From Paracoccaceae bacterium (GTDB taxonomy: Bacteria > Pseudomonadota > Alphaproteobacteria > Rhodobacterales > Rhodobacteraceae), in the NCBI GenBank assembly GCA_027492585.1, contig JAPUEK010000022.1, positions 44,524 to 108,523 of the forward strand: DNA of 64,000 nucleotides, written 5' to 3'. Position numbers and translations under genes: made by a program. Positions within the stretch are counted from its first letter, which is position 1, and every line of letters starts with the position of its first letter. Shown here piece after piece: positions 46,721 to 56,388 of this stretch. Below the pieces are notes generated by a model. That model saw only the letters and a program-made list of their open reading frames with translations. It had not been told where the DNA came from and did no database searches.

Positions 46721-46811
46721 GTTTCCTCCATCGGAACCGCCGCAGAACGCTCCCGCCATTCCCCCGCAGGCGCCTCTTGCGTGCCGCCGCCCGCTCCCCC
46801 ACATTACCGCC

Positions 46812-47573
46812 ATGACCACGACCTTGCCCGCTTTGCCTGCCCCCGATTTCGACCGGGAGATCGACGCGCTGGCGCGGGCGATGCGGCGTGCGAACGGGCC
46901 GGTGATGTCGCTGGTCAACCGGCTTGGCGGCAGCCTTGAAAAACAGGTGGCACTGATCCCGCCGGGCCTGCGGGCGGAGCTGGAGCGGGCGACGGTTGCC
47001 GCGCTGATGGCTGCCCATGGCGTGGCGGGACTGGGTGGCAGGCTCCCGGCCTCGGGCAGGCGCGGTACGCTCGCCGCGGCGGTGGCGACCGGGGCGGCGG
47101 GCGGCAGCGGCGGGATCGTGACGGCGGTGGCGGAACTGCCGGTGACGATCACGCTCTTCCTCCATGCCATCCGTCAGGAGGCGAAGGCTGCCGGGTTCGA
47201 TCCCGAGGAGCCGGGCATCCGCGCCGCCTGTCTGGAGGTCTTTTCGGCAGGCGCCCCGATTGCCGCCGATGACGGGCTGAACACCGGCTTTCTGTCGGCC
47301 CGGCTGACGCTGACCGGCCCGGCGATCCAGAAGCTTGTCGCTCTCGTCGCGCCGCGCCTTGCCGCCGCCATGGGGCAAAAGCTTGCCGCGCAGGCGGTGC
47401 CGGTTCTGGGGGCGGTGACGGGGGCGGCGCTCAATGCCGCCTATCTCGGCTATTACCGGGAGGTGGCGCGCATCCGCTTCGCGCTGATGCGCCTTTCGGT
47501 CCGCCATGGCGCCGAAGAGGTCGTGGCCGCCTTCGCCCGCGCGACCGAGCCTGCAAGGATCACCAAGGCCTGA
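46812..47573 (+). CDS. EcsC-family protein
   Basis: A 253-residue protein of the EcsC family: DREIDALARAMRRANGPVMS, a glycine-rich hydrophobic stretch (AAVATGAAGGSGGIVTAVAE; LPVTITLFLHAIRQEAKAAG) and QAVPVLGAVTGAALNAAYLG followed by YYREVARIRFALMRL. Members are membrane-associated and of unknown molecular role (EcsC is linked to ABC-transporter function in Bacillus). ATG 46812 is chosen; the open frame extends upstream through non-coding DNA. Confidence 0.85.
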   Translation: MTTTLPALPAPDFDREIDALARAMRRANGPVMSLVNRLGGSLEKQVALIPPGLRAELERATVAALMAAHGVAGLGGRLPASGRRGTLAAAVATGAAGGSGGIVTAVAELPVTITLFLHAIRQEAKAAGFDPEEPGIRAACLEVFSAGAPIAADDGLNTGFLSARLTLTGPAIQKLVALVAPRLAAAMGQKLAAQAVPVLGAVTGAALNAAYLGYYREVARIRFALMRLSVRHGAEEVVAAFARATEPARITKA

Positions 47574-47859
47574 ACCTGCCCGCATCGGGGGATCAGAAAA
47601 CGCGATCCGGTTTTCCCGCCCGCGTGGAAGCGCCCGACCGGGACCGCCCGCCTCAATCGACCGGAGAAGCCCCCGCCCTCCGGGGGGGGCTGGCGGCCTT
47701 TGCGGCCACTGGCGGCAAGAGGCACTTTCATCGCGTGGCAGAGGCGATGGCCTCTGCCAAACCGGCGTTCTTCCAAAGCACAGGCCAGCAGGACCGGGCC
47801 TTCCCTCCCCCCTCGTGGGGGAGGGAGAGGGAGGGGGGCCTCGCCGTGGCCTTGCGGTC
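47574..47859. other. 286-bp gap with a perfect GC hairpin
   Basis: Between the convergent ecsC and yciB genes. A 9-bp stem CCCTCCCCC / GGGGGAGGG with a 5-base loop lies at 47803-47825 and is followed by a purine-rich run. It is probably a terminator-like or palindromic element; no T-tract follows on either strand. No gene is supported. Confidence 0.45.
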
Positions 47860-48465
47860 TCAGCCCTCGCCGCCGTCCTTCACCGAATAGCGGTCCAGCA
47901 GCTTGCCCTGCGTCATGAAGAACAGGAACAACGCCGCCGTCAGGCCGAAGGTCTTGAAATTCACCCAGGCCTCGGTGGACATCAGCCGCCACACCGCCTC
48001 ATTGGCCACCGCAAGCGCGAAGAAGAAGGCCGTCAGCCGCCGGGTCAGGATCATCCAGCCCTCGGTTTGCAGAGGCAGGGCCTCCTCCATCACCACTTTC
48101 AGATAGCTTTTCCCGCGCAGGAGCCCGAAACCGAGGATGCCGCCGAACGCCAGATAGAGCAGCGTCGGCTTCATCTTGATGAACCGCTCGTCGTTGAGCC
48201 AGACCGACAGCCCGCCCATGACCAGCACCAGAACCAGCGTCAGGATCTGCGACTTGGACAGCTTGCCGGTCAGGAGCCACAGGATCGCGGTCGTCACCAC
48301 GATCAGCACCACGAAGGCTGCGGTGGTCACGATGAAGCCGGAATAGGTGGTGCCGAAGAGGGTGAAACTCTGGTCCTTCAGCCGGCCGAACATCACGAAG
48401 AACAGCAGGATCGGCCCAAGCTCAAGGGCCAGTTTCACCATCGGATTCAGCTTTTTCGTGGCCAT
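47860..48465 (-). CDS. yciB: Inner membrane septation protein YciB (IspZ)
   Basis: A 201-residue membrane protein with five to six helices and the family start LNPMVKLALELGPILLFFVM. KPTLLYLAFGGILGFGLLRG and ALAVANEAVWRLMSTEAWVN are further landmarks. It is involved in cell-envelope integrity and septation in enterobacteria. It lies 51 bp downstream of ftsY, same strand. Confidence 0.93.
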   Translation of the reverse strand: MATKKLNPMVKLALELGPILLFFVMFGRLKDQSFTLFGTTYSGFIVTTAAFVVLIVVTTAILWLLTGKLSKSQILTLVLVLVMGGLSVWLNDERFIKMKPTLLYLAFGGILGFGLLRGKSYLKVVMEEALPLQTEGWMILTRRLTAFFFALAVANEAVWRLMSTEAWVNFKTFGLTAALFLFFMTQGKLLDRYSVKDGGEG

Positions 48466-48516
48466 CTCGGGGTCTTTCGCTGTGACAGGCAGGCGGGAGG
48501 GAAGAGGATGGAGAGA

Positions 48517-49548
48517 TCAGGCGTCGAGACCCACGAGTGCGCGGGCGAAATCCTCGGGGTCGAAGGGGGCGAGGTCGTCGATCTGCTCGCCGACCCCGAT
48601 GGCATGGATCGGCAGGCCGAAGCGGTCGGCAAGCGCCACCAGAACCCCGCCCTTGGCCGTCCCGTCGAGCTTGGTCATCACGAGGCCGGAGACATCGGCG
48701 ATCTTGCGGAAGATCTCCACCTGCGCGAGGGCGTTCTGCCCGGTCGTCGCATCGAGCACCAGAAGCGTGTTGTGCGGGGCCGCCGGATCGACCTTCCGCA
48801 GGACGCGGACGATCTTGGCCAGTTCCTCCATCAGATCGGCGCGGTTCTGCAGGCGCCCCGCCGTGTCGATGAGCAGAAGATCGGCGCCGTCCGCCTGCGC
48901 GCGCGTGAGCGCGTCGAAGGCGAGGCTCGCGGGGTCCGAGCCTTCGGGGGCGGTCAGCACCGGCACCCCGGCGCGCTGTCCCCAGACCTGCAACTGTTCC
49001 ACCGCCGCGGCGCGGAACGTGTCGCCCGCCGCGATCACCACCGTTTTTCCGGCGGCACGGAACTGGCTTGCCAGTTTGCCGATGGTCGTGGTCTTGCCGG
49101 AGCCGTTCACGCCCACAACCAGCACCACCTGCGGCTTTTGCGGATAAAGCGGCAGGGGGCGGGCCACGGGGGTCAGGATGCGCGACACCTCATCCGCAAG
49201 GGCGCGGCGCAGCTCGGTCGAGGAGATGCGGCGGCCGAAGCGGCCTTCGGCGATGTTGGCGGTGACGCGGGTTGCGGTCTCCACCCCCATGTCGGCCTGG
49301 ATGAGCAGGTCTTCGAGGCTTTCGAGCATGGCATCATCGACGACGCGGGCCGGTTCCTCGCCGCGCGAGAACAGGCGGCCGAGAAGGCCCGGCTTCGGGT
49401 CGGGCGCGCCTTGTCCGGCCGGTTTCGCCTCCTCCGGCGCGGCTCCGGCCGCCGCCGGCGGCTCCTCGGCGACCAGGGCGTCCAGCCCCTCGCCGATCCT
49501 GTCGGAGGAGCGGAACATCCGGTCGCGGAGTTTCTTGAAGAAGGACAT
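48517..49548 (-). CDS. ftsY: Signal recognition particle receptor FtsY
   Basis: A 343-residue SRP GTPase. After a short Ala/Pro-rich, charged N-terminal region (about 1-60), the NG domain shows VLVVGVNGSGKTTTIGKLAS, LLIDTAGRLQNRADLM, VLDATTGQNALAQVEIF and VMTKLDGTAKGGVLVALADR. It docks ribosome-SRP complexes at the membrane. It precedes yciB. The kinase-like gene lies 70 bp upstream on the same strand and could read into it. Confidence 0.96.
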   Translation of the reverse strand: MSFFKKLRDRMFRSSDRIGEGLDALVAEEPPAAAGAAPEEAKPAGQGAPDPKPGLLGRLFSRGEEPARVVDDAMLESLEDLLIQADMGVETATRVTANIAEGRFGRRISSTELRRALADEVSRILTPVARPLPLYPQKPQVVLVVGVNGSGKTTTIGKLASQFRAAGKTVVIAAGDTFRAAAVEQLQVWGQRAGVPVLTAPEGSDPASLAFDALTRAQADGADLLLIDTAGRLQNRADLMEELAKIVRVLRKVDPAAPHNTLLVLDATTGQNALAQVEIFRKIADVSGLVMTKLDGTAKGGVLVALADRFGLPIHAIGVGEQIDDLAPFDPEDFARALVGLDA

Positions 49549-49618
49549 GAGGCGGCCCCCGGTTGGAACTCTCCCTCACCTAGTCGCTTTGACCGGGCGA
49601 GGGAAGGGCCGCAGCCGC

Positions 49619-51976
49619 TCAGCGATCGAGCCGGGGCGTTTCGGAGCGGGTTTTCAGGAGGCTGTAATTGCTGGTGGGGGCGCCATTGGCCGAAATCGGG
49701 CCGTTCACCGGATCGCCGATGAACAGCACCGCCGGGTCGCCATCCCAGCGCAGGGCGCGGGGACGGGCGCGGAACGGCATATCGACGACCCGCACCTTGT
49801 CGGAGGCGACATAGGCTTTCAGCCAGGTCAGCCGCTCCACCATGGCGTTGATTTCCGCTTCGCTCAAAAGACCGCCGACAGCGGCGCGCAGGGTGTCCGG
49901 GTCGGCGCTGAGGATGGCTTTCTGCATGGAAAAGTCGATGGTCACAGGAAGGGTGGGCAGGCTGAGGAAGGTGTTCCAGGTATCCCCTTTCAGCCCGTAG
50001 CCCGCGTTCACGGAGCCGAAGGACAGGTCATTGTCGATGAGCCGCAGGCGGGGCGGGCTGACCGAGGTGTCGATGACGAGATTGCCCATATGGCGGTCGG
50101 CCTGCCCGCAGATGAGGTCGAGAAACTGGGCATCCGACAATTGCCGCCGGAGGTCGGGGTCCGCCAGATGCGCGTCGGTGACGGTCCGGATCTGGCGGAG
50201 CGAGTAATAATGCGTCCGCCCGTTGGCATCGCGCACATTGCGGATCGCCATTCTGTCCATCATTCCGGCCAGGCTGTCCCGGTTTGCCTCCCAATTGGAC
50301 TTCTGCCAGTTGGTCCGGTCGAGGCCTGGACGGTTCGGGATCTGCGGCGGTGCCGGCCGCTCGCCATTGAGAAACGCCAGCATGTCGGTGGCTTCCTGCA
50401 TCTGCGCTTCCAGATCCAGGAAGGTCCCCAGGTCGGCGGCGTCCACCTGATCCAGCAGCACGTCGGCCACTGCCTGACGACCCGGTGCGCGTTCCATCAC
50501 AAGACCCATGTGCGCGGTGCCGTCGCTTTCGGTCAGCCGGGCGATGCGGGTATCGACCACCATGGCGCCATAGCCGAGCGCCTCGGCCACCCGCCGCGTG
50601 GCGATGGCGCGCTGTTCAAGGCGCAGGGGGGTGTTGTCGTTGAAATCCACCCCGGCATTTTCAAGCCCGGCAGAGGCCTTGATTTCGGTTTCCGTCGCCT
50701 TGAAGACGGCATTGACCGGACCGCCGGCCCGCACCTTGCCGGTGGCGAAATCGAAGCTCAGCCCCTGAACGGAGGAATTGGCCCCGCTGCCGAGCACCTT
50801 GCCGAGCGCGTCCCTTGGAAGATCCACCTCGGCAAGCGGCAAGGGATAGTCCGACAGGCTTTCGTTCAGAAGGGCGATGAGCGCCCTGCGCTCCGCCGCC
50901 GCCCCTTCGGCGATCCCCTTGAGCGCGACGCGCAGAGGGGAGCCTTTCTTGTAATCTTCCTTCGCCTTCTTCGCGGTCTTCTCCACCTCATCGAGGGCTT
51001 TCAGCCGCTCGGTGATCAACTCGCCCGGATTGATGATGAAATTGCCCTTCCCGTCCGTTGCGATGCCACGCACCGGATCGGCGCTTGCACGGAGCAGGGC
51101 GATCCCGTCGGGCTGATCGCCGGCTTTGAGCAGGGCGCGTACAAGCTCCGGCGGCAGGATGCCGAGCCCCTTCGCGGTGGGTTCAAGAGGCGCCTGATCG
51201 AGCCTGCGGAGCGCAGCCCGCACATCCTCCCGCCGGTTGGGGGCGCTATTTTCGCGGAACAGCGCATAGTTCGGCGGCTCGCCCTTTGCGAGTTCCGCTT
51301 CAAACGCATCGGCGGAGGCAGTCAGGACCGTCGACGCGACCTTGGGCGGTGGAGGGGTGACATCGCGCTCCAACTCCGGCGGGGTGATGGCGGTCGTTGC
51401 GGCGGTGGTGGAGGCGCTGCGGCTCTCCACCTCCGACGGGCGGGAAAGCGCGGCGGTGGCACGGTTCAGGTTGTAGGCCGCCCCTTGCCGGGACAGCTTG
51501 CCGCGCCCGGTGCGGGCATCGAGACCGCGGGCGGCTTCGGCGGCGGTGGCGGGCGCGGGGGCGGCACGGGCGGCGGTGCCGGCCGTCGTGGTCGAACTCG
51601 CGGAGGTGGTGGCGGAGGCATCTGCCGCGATCCCGGCTTCCAGTTCCTCGCGCAGGAGCCGGTCCAGAAGCAGGGTCTGGCGCTGTTCATAGCGCCGTTG
51701 CATCCGCCTGCCGAGTTCATCGACACGGGCGGCTTCCCGCTCCCGTTCCGAGGTGCGCGGGACGGCGGGGGGCGGATCGCCGGGCGGGGCGTCACCGTCA
51801 TCGTCGTTGTCGTCCGACAGGACGCGGTTGGCGGTGGTCGTGGCTGCATTGGTGGTGGAGGCAGCGGCTTCCTCCTCGCCATCGGTGATCATGGCGGGGA
51901 CCGCCTGCGGCCCGAGGGCGAGCATCATGGCAAGGGGCAGCGCGAGAAGGCCCCGCAGGGGGCGGATCAGGGTCAT
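49619..51976 (-). CDS. Exported protein with atypical kinase-like domain
   Basis: A 785-residue protein. Residues 1-31 form a Sec-type signal (GLLALPLAMMLALGPQAVPA). Residues about 30-240 are Ser/Thr/Ala-rich and disordered, with a charged coiled-coil (ARVDELGRRMQRRYEQRQTL). Residues about 390-660 look like an atypical kinase: glycine loop VLGSGANSSV (394-403), Lys426 in AVFKATE, catalytic DRHMGN (627-632) and metal-type IDNDLSFG (647-654). DRHxGN...IDNxLxFG resembles type II PI4-kinase, actin-fragmin kinase or FAM20C rather than classical protein kinases. Its ATG overlaps the stop of the MACPF gene (ATGA). Activity untested. Confidence 0.75.
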   Translation of the reverse strand: MTLIRPLRGLLALPLAMMLALGPQAVPAMITDGEEEAAASTTNAATTTANRVLSDDNDDDGDAPPGDPPPAVPRTSEREREAARVDELGRRMQRRYEQRQTLLLDRLLREELEAGIAADASATTSASSTTTAGTAARAAPAPATAAEAARGLDARTGRGKLSRQGAAYNLNRATAALSRPSEVESRSASTTAATTAITPPELERDVTPPPPKVASTVLTASADAFEAELAKGEPPNYALFRENSAPNRREDVRAALRRLDQAPLEPTAKGLGILPPELVRALLKAGDQPDGIALLRASADPVRGIATDGKGNFIINPGELITERLKALDEVEKTAKKAKEDYKKGSPLRVALKGIAEGAAAERRALIALLNESLSDYPLPLAEVDLPRDALGKVLGSGANSSVQGLSFDFATGKVRAGGPVNAVFKATETEIKASAGLENAGVDFNDNTPLRLEQRAIATRRVAEALGYGAMVVDTRIARLTESDGTAHMGLVMERAPGRQAVADVLLDQVDAADLGTFLDLEAQMQEATDMLAFLNGERPAPPQIPNRPGLDRTNWQKSNWEANRDSLAGMMDRMAIRNVRDANGRTHYYSLRQIRTVTDAHLADPDLRRQLSDAQFLDLICGQADRHMGNLVIDTSVSPPRLRLIDNDLSFGSVNAGYGLKGDTWNTFLSLPTLPVTIDFSMQKAILSADPDTLRAAVGGLLSEAEINAMVERLTWLKAYVASDKVRVVDMPFRARPRALRWDGDPAVLFIGDPVNGPISANGAPTSNYSLLKTRSETPRLDR

Positions 51977-54900
51977 TTCACGATCCTCACCGAATAATCG
52001 AGCCTGCGCGGGTAGCAGAAGAACGGGATGCTGCCGGCCGGGATGCCGAACGTGCCGATCAGCGTCGCGCAGCCGCGCAGCATGACCTCGCTGTGCTTCA
52101 CCCATTGGCCGTTGATCCGGTCGAGATCGGCCTTCGTCCGCGGGCAGCGCCCCTTCGCATCGCAGATCTGCGCCCGCAGGTTCAGCGGGGTCTGTTGCAG
52201 CTTCGGCCTGTCCACCTTCTTGAAGGCCTGCACGATGGGCGAGCCGTTGTCATTTGTCAGTTCATCCACCAGCACGCTGATGCCGAGCGTCAGTCCGGCG
52301 AGGAAGGCCTTGCCCTTCACATCCGCCTTGGTGGCATCGACCGGCGGCACCAGAACATTCGATTCCAGATCGAGCCGGTCAAGGACCAGCAGCTCCGTTC
52401 GTCCCCCGAGGATCTCCTCGGCGGACATCTCATAGCGGAAGATCTGGTTCGCCGTGGCATAGGGCGAGCGTTCGAGCATGTTCACCTGCGAGGGGCAGTG
52501 GACGGTCAGGGGCTTGTACTCCTCATCCGCATTCACCTCATGATCCTGAAGGTTCCGCAGGAGGCGCGAGCGTGAATCCACCACCGACAGCCCATACATC
52601 GGGAACATCTGCACCGGGTGCGAGGTCAGCTTGATCTTGCCCTCGGAGGTTCTGGCCTGACCCGGTTCCACCATGGAGCCGGCCGCGTCGGAGGTGCAGG
52701 CAACCTGATCGACCCGCAGTTCCACCACATAATCGTCGTCGTCCTGATCCTGCGGATCACTGGCGGCGGCGAGGGCGAGGCGGCGGTCCACCACATCCTT
52801 CATCCGCTCCCGGATGAAGGTGTAGATCTGCGGGTCCTCGAAATAGACCGGCGAGAGCAGTTCCCAGATCGGGCGCAACTGCACATGGACCGGCACGACG
52901 CCATCGGTGCCGACGGTCCAGCTCGAATGCTCCTGCCCGGCATGGGTGCCGCCGATCCAGTAGAAATTCTCGACCTGTGTTCCCATCACGTCGCGGAAGG
53001 TCTGGGCATGTTGGGCCTCGTGCTCGTAGCCCGCCGAGACCGAGCTCTTGGTCTCGGCATCGACCATGACGCTGGCTTCGAGTTTGATGGAAATGCCGTT
53101 CTGGCGCATGGTTTCGCGCATGGATTCACTGGCGTCGATTTCCAGAACCCCCATGCCGCCATAGACCACCCCGACCGGATAATGGGTGCCGAACATGTCG
53201 ATGAAACTGTTGTAATCGCCGCTCTGCACCAGCCGCGCCGCCTCGATGCGGAAGCGGTCGTCCAGCTCCATCTGCTCGCTGTCCAGAACGAGGTCATAGA
53301 AGATCGCGCGCGACAGGCCGCGGGTGCGGCTGTTCTTCGCCTCCGAGATGCTTTTCTTCGCGCCGGACATGGTAAGGCTGGCGCTGAAGGAGCCGGGGGC
53401 GTTCTTGCCGCCGAAACCGACCGAGACGGTATCGGAAAAGCTGTCGAAATATTCCGAATAGGTATCGGCGGTGGTGACGGTGGCGTGGTTCTGGCCGGTG
53501 TATTCGGGGAAGTAATGCAGGCCGCGCGGCACGAAGATGCGGTTGGCATCATAATAATCGGTACTGTCGCCATCGGGCATCCGGAAGACGGGATGCGTGG
53601 TGCCGGTCCGCATGAGATAGAGCGGGTCCATCGTGAGGATGTCATAGCCGGCATAGCTCGATTGCAGGTTCACTGCCTTGGACAGCGACACGAAGGTGTC
53701 GTTGAACGCGGTGCCGCGCTCCGGTTCGGGATGGCCCTTCTGCAGGGTGAAATCCGGCCCGATCCCGTCGATGCGGAAGCGCGTCGCATCCACCATGGTC
53801 AGCCCCGGCCCGACCGAGACCTGGTTCGGGGCCAAGGCCCGGAGCAGGGGGGCGTCCCTGACCACCGCCACGAACTGATCGGGCCATTGCCGCGCAAAGC
53901 GCATGGCACTTCCCGTTTCGGAAATCAGGGTGATGCCGGGGCGGGTGACAAGCGGATCGTAGCTGAGCGAGAGGCCGATCATGCGGTCCTTGGCATTGTT
54001 CCAATAGATCACGCTGCCGGTGGGCGTGACCCCGGCGGGCAGGGCGAGCGTGTAATATTCCTGAGGCTGCTCTCCCGCCGCCGGGGTGCCGCCGAAGGCC
54101 TGCGTGATGCGCTTGTTGGTGGTGAAGAAGAGATTCCGCACCCCGCTGTCGTACAGTTCCCAATGCAGGCCCGTCACATATTCGTCGGCATCGAAGGGGA
54201 GCAGAACCTCTCCCGCCGGCATCGGGTCGGGGCAGGTCCAGCGGTCGATCCGCCGGCTGGTGGAGCAGGTGTCGGGCCGGATGGCCAGCACGCCCTTGTC
54301 ATCGGTCATCACCCTCAGCCCGGCGTTCTGCACCCCCGGTTGCCAGCTCTGCCGCAGGCGCAGGTCGGAGGTCTCCGGTTGCGTGTAGGTCAGCGGGGCA
54401 AGGTCTATGCCGTCATCGGCGCGGATCAGGACGGAACGGCTGACCGCGAAATGGGGGTTGGTCCGGGCAAGCGGACTGCCGCCCGCCGGGTTGGCGGGGG
54501 TGGCGCTGCGCTCCACCCCGTCCTGCCAGTCGCCCTGCATGTCGGAAAAGACCGGCGGTTCCTGCCCCGCCTCGAACTCGCCGGGGTTGAGAAGGCGGAT
54601 ATCGCCTTCGCCGAGGGCGGCCCACCAGCCTTCGGTGGGGGCGAGTTGTTCGGGGGCGAGGCGCAGCTCCATCCCGTCCCGCTCGGGGTTCTTCCAGATC
54701 ACCGCCGAGAGGCTGGCGGCCAGCGGGTCGAAATCGGCAGGGATGAGATCGGCCTCCGTCCGAAGCCGTGCAAGATCCCCGGCTTCGGGCGCCTGATGCC
54801 AGAGCCGCACCCGCCCGATGCGCCCGGTATAAGTCTCCGCACCCTCTGCATCATCGCCGACGATCACCGTCATCGGGGCCGCCTTGCCGAAGGGCAGGGG

Positions 54901-56388
54901 GATCTGCGGCTCCAGCGGGATGCCGTCCACCTCCAGCGACATGGTCGTGCCGTCGCTGGAGACCGAGATGTGATAGGGGCGGTTTCCGGTGAAATCATGG
55001 CTGAGGGAGAGGTAGATCCCCTGGCCCCCGGTCCAGACGGCAAGGCCGGAGCGGTCATCCAGAACATGCAGTTCCAGCGAGGTGTCGCTGCCGTCGGTGA
55101 GGGTCAGCAGCACCGGATCGTAACCGTTCAGCGCCTGCCATTCCGGCGAGGTCCACAGATCGACCATGCCTCGGGGGCTGGCCGCGAGCATCCGGGGATC
55201 GCCGATGGCGAAGCGTTGGCCGGGCAGTCCGGGACCGAAGCGCATCGCATCGCCATCCCAGGGGGCGCCCCTGGTGGCCAGCCAGTCGGGCGGCAGCGCC
55301 TCCGGCAGGCGCAGAAGCGTCAGGGCGAGGGGGAGGCTGTCAGAGGGTGGGGTCGTGCCGGTTTTCGGCGGCACCGGGGCAGGGCCGGAGACCGTCATCC
55401 CCTGCCAGCCGAACCCCTCCGTGGAGAGCGCGGCGGCGATCGCGGCAAAGCGGGCCTGTTCCAGCCTCTGTGCCGCCTCCTCCGGTGCGGCCTGCGGCAG
55501 GATCAGCAGGCGGAACCGCTCCGCCCCGAGCGCATCCGTGCGGCTGGCAAGGGTTGCCAGCATCTCGGCCGAGGCCTCGGTCAGTTCCGACGTGCCGGGG
55601 GTGAACCGGGCGTCCGGCAGGTCCACCGTCTGCCCGAAGCCGAGGGTCGCAATCGGGCCGGGATCGGAGCCGGGCAGCGGTTCCGGCAGCGGCGCATTGG
55701 GATCGGTCGCGGCAAAGAGGATCAGGCGCATCGAGATTTCGGTGCCGAGCGGTTGCGGCTCCGGCGGGCGGGGATCGAAACTGACCGTGGCGATCTCCGG
55801 GCTGCCGCCGCGGCCGAGCGCGTCGAAGACGGCATCGAAGCGGTGAAGCTCGGTCTCCTCCTCCTCCGGGCTGCTTTTGCCGGGCGCGGTGCGGGGCGAG
55901 AAGACCATCGTGACCCGCCCCGGCCAGTGCCGGAAGAGGATTTCGCCCACCTCCTTCAGGAAGGCCTGATCTTCGGGAAAGAGCGCGTTCTGGTCGTCGT
56001 AATGCAGCGGCGGCAACGGCAGGGAGGCGACGGGCTGGCCGGCCGTCAGGGCGGCGAGGGCCGCGCGGATGGTCGGACCGGAGGCGGGGGCCTGGGCGGT
56101 TTCCTCCTCGGGGGCCACGGTTGCGGCGGGGGTGGGTTCAGGTTCCGCCGGAGGGCTGGGTTCGTCCGGCTTTGGCGCGGGCGGGGTCTCGGGGATGGTT
56201 TCCGCAACCGGGCCGGGTTCGGGATGGGAGCCCTCGGGTCGGGCTTGCGACGGTCCGGGCGGGGGCTGCGGGCTTGCGAGGGAGCCGGGAGGCGCTGGCA
56301 GCGGGCTTGGCGAGATCACTCCGGCCAGCCAGCCCGCCACCCCGAAAAGGACCAGCAAAGCCGCAATCCCCGCCCTGCGTCGCTGCAT
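51973..56388 (-). CDS. Large envelope protein with MACPF pore-forming domain
   Basis: A 1471-residue protein. A hydrophobic helix (6-25, AGIAALLVLFGVAGWLAGVI) serves as signal or anchor. Then come a Pro-rich linker (about 27-105), two regions reminiscent of OmpA C-terminal folds (about 120-230, 245-340), a LamG-like segment (about 400-545) and a beta-rich region. A MACPF domain at about 905-1200 has YAGYDILTMDPLY at its start and the exact signature FGTHYPVGVVYGG (1066-1078; Y/W/F-G-T-H-Y-x6-GG). The C-terminal 270 residues contain several Cys, implying disulfides outside the cytoplasm. It is coupled to the kinase-like gene. Pore formation is inferred, not shown. Confidence 0.8.
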   Translation of the reverse strand: MQRRRAGIAALLVLFGVAGWLAGVISPSPLPAPPGSLASPQPPPGPSQARPEGSHPEPGPVAETIPETPPAPKPDEPSPPAEPEPTPAATVAPEEETAQAPASGPTIRAALAALTAGQPVASLPLPPLHYDDQNALFPEDQAFLKEVGEILFRHWPGRVTMVFSPRTAPGKSSPEEEETELHRFDAVFDALGRGGSPEIATVSFDPRPPEPQPLGTEISMRLILFAATDPNAPLPEPLPGSDPGPIATLGFGQTVDLPDARFTPGTSELTEASAEMLATLASRTDALGAERFRLLILPQAAPEEAAQRLEQARFAAIAAALSTEGFGWQGMTVSGPAPVPPKTGTTPPSDSLPLALTLLRLPEALPPDWLATRGAPWDGDAMRFGPGLPGQRFAIGDPRMLAASPRGMVDLWTSPEWQALNGYDPVLLTLTDGSDTSLELHVLDDRSGLAVWTGGQGIYLSLSHDFTGNRPYHISVSSDGTTMSLEVDGIPLEPQIPLPFGKAAPMTVIVGDDAEGAETYTGRIGRVRLWHQAPEAGDLARLRTEADLIPADFDPLAASLSAVIWKNPERDGMELRLAPEQLAPTEGWWAALGEGDIRLLNPGEFEAGQEPPVFSDMQGDWQDGVERSATPANPAGGSPLARTNPHFAVSRSVLIRADDGIDLAPLTYTQPETSDLRLRQSWQPGVQNAGLRVMTDDKGVLAIRPDTCSTSRRIDRWTCPDPMPAGEVLLPFDADEYVTGLHWELYDSGVRNLFFTTNKRITQAFGGTPAAGEQPQEYYTLALPAGVTPTGSVIYWNNAKDRMIGLSLSYDPLVTRPGITLISETGSAMRFARQWPDQFVAVVRDAPLLRALAPNQVSVGPGLTMVDATRFRIDGIGPDFTLQKGHPEPERGTAFNDTFVSLSKAVNLQSSYAGYDILTMDPLYLMRTGTTHPVFRMPDGDSTDYYDANRIFVPRGLHYFPEYTGQNHATVTTADTYSEYFDSFSDTVSVGFGGKNAPGSFSASLTMSGAKKSISEAKNSRTRGLSRAIFYDLVLDSEQMELDDRFRIEAARLVQSGDYNSFIDMFGTHYPVGVVYGGMGVLEIDASESMRETMRQNGISIKLEASVMVDAETKSSVSAGYEHEAQHAQTFRDVMGTQVENFYWIGGTHAGQEHSSWTVGTDGVVPVHVQLRPIWELLSPVYFEDPQIYTFIRERMKDVVDRRLALAAASDPQDQDDDDYVVELRVDQVACTSDAAGSMVEPGQARTSEGKIKLTSHPVQMFPMYGLSVVDSRSRLLRNLQDHEVNADEEYKPLTVHCPSQVNMLERSPYATANQIFRYEMSAEEILGGRTELLVLDRLDLESNVLVPPVDATKADVKGKAFLAGLTLGISVLVDELTNDNGSPIVQAFKKVDRPKLQQTPLNLRAQICDAKGRCPRTKADLDRINGQWVKHSEVMLRGCATLIGTFGIPAGSIPFFCYPRRLDYSVRIVK

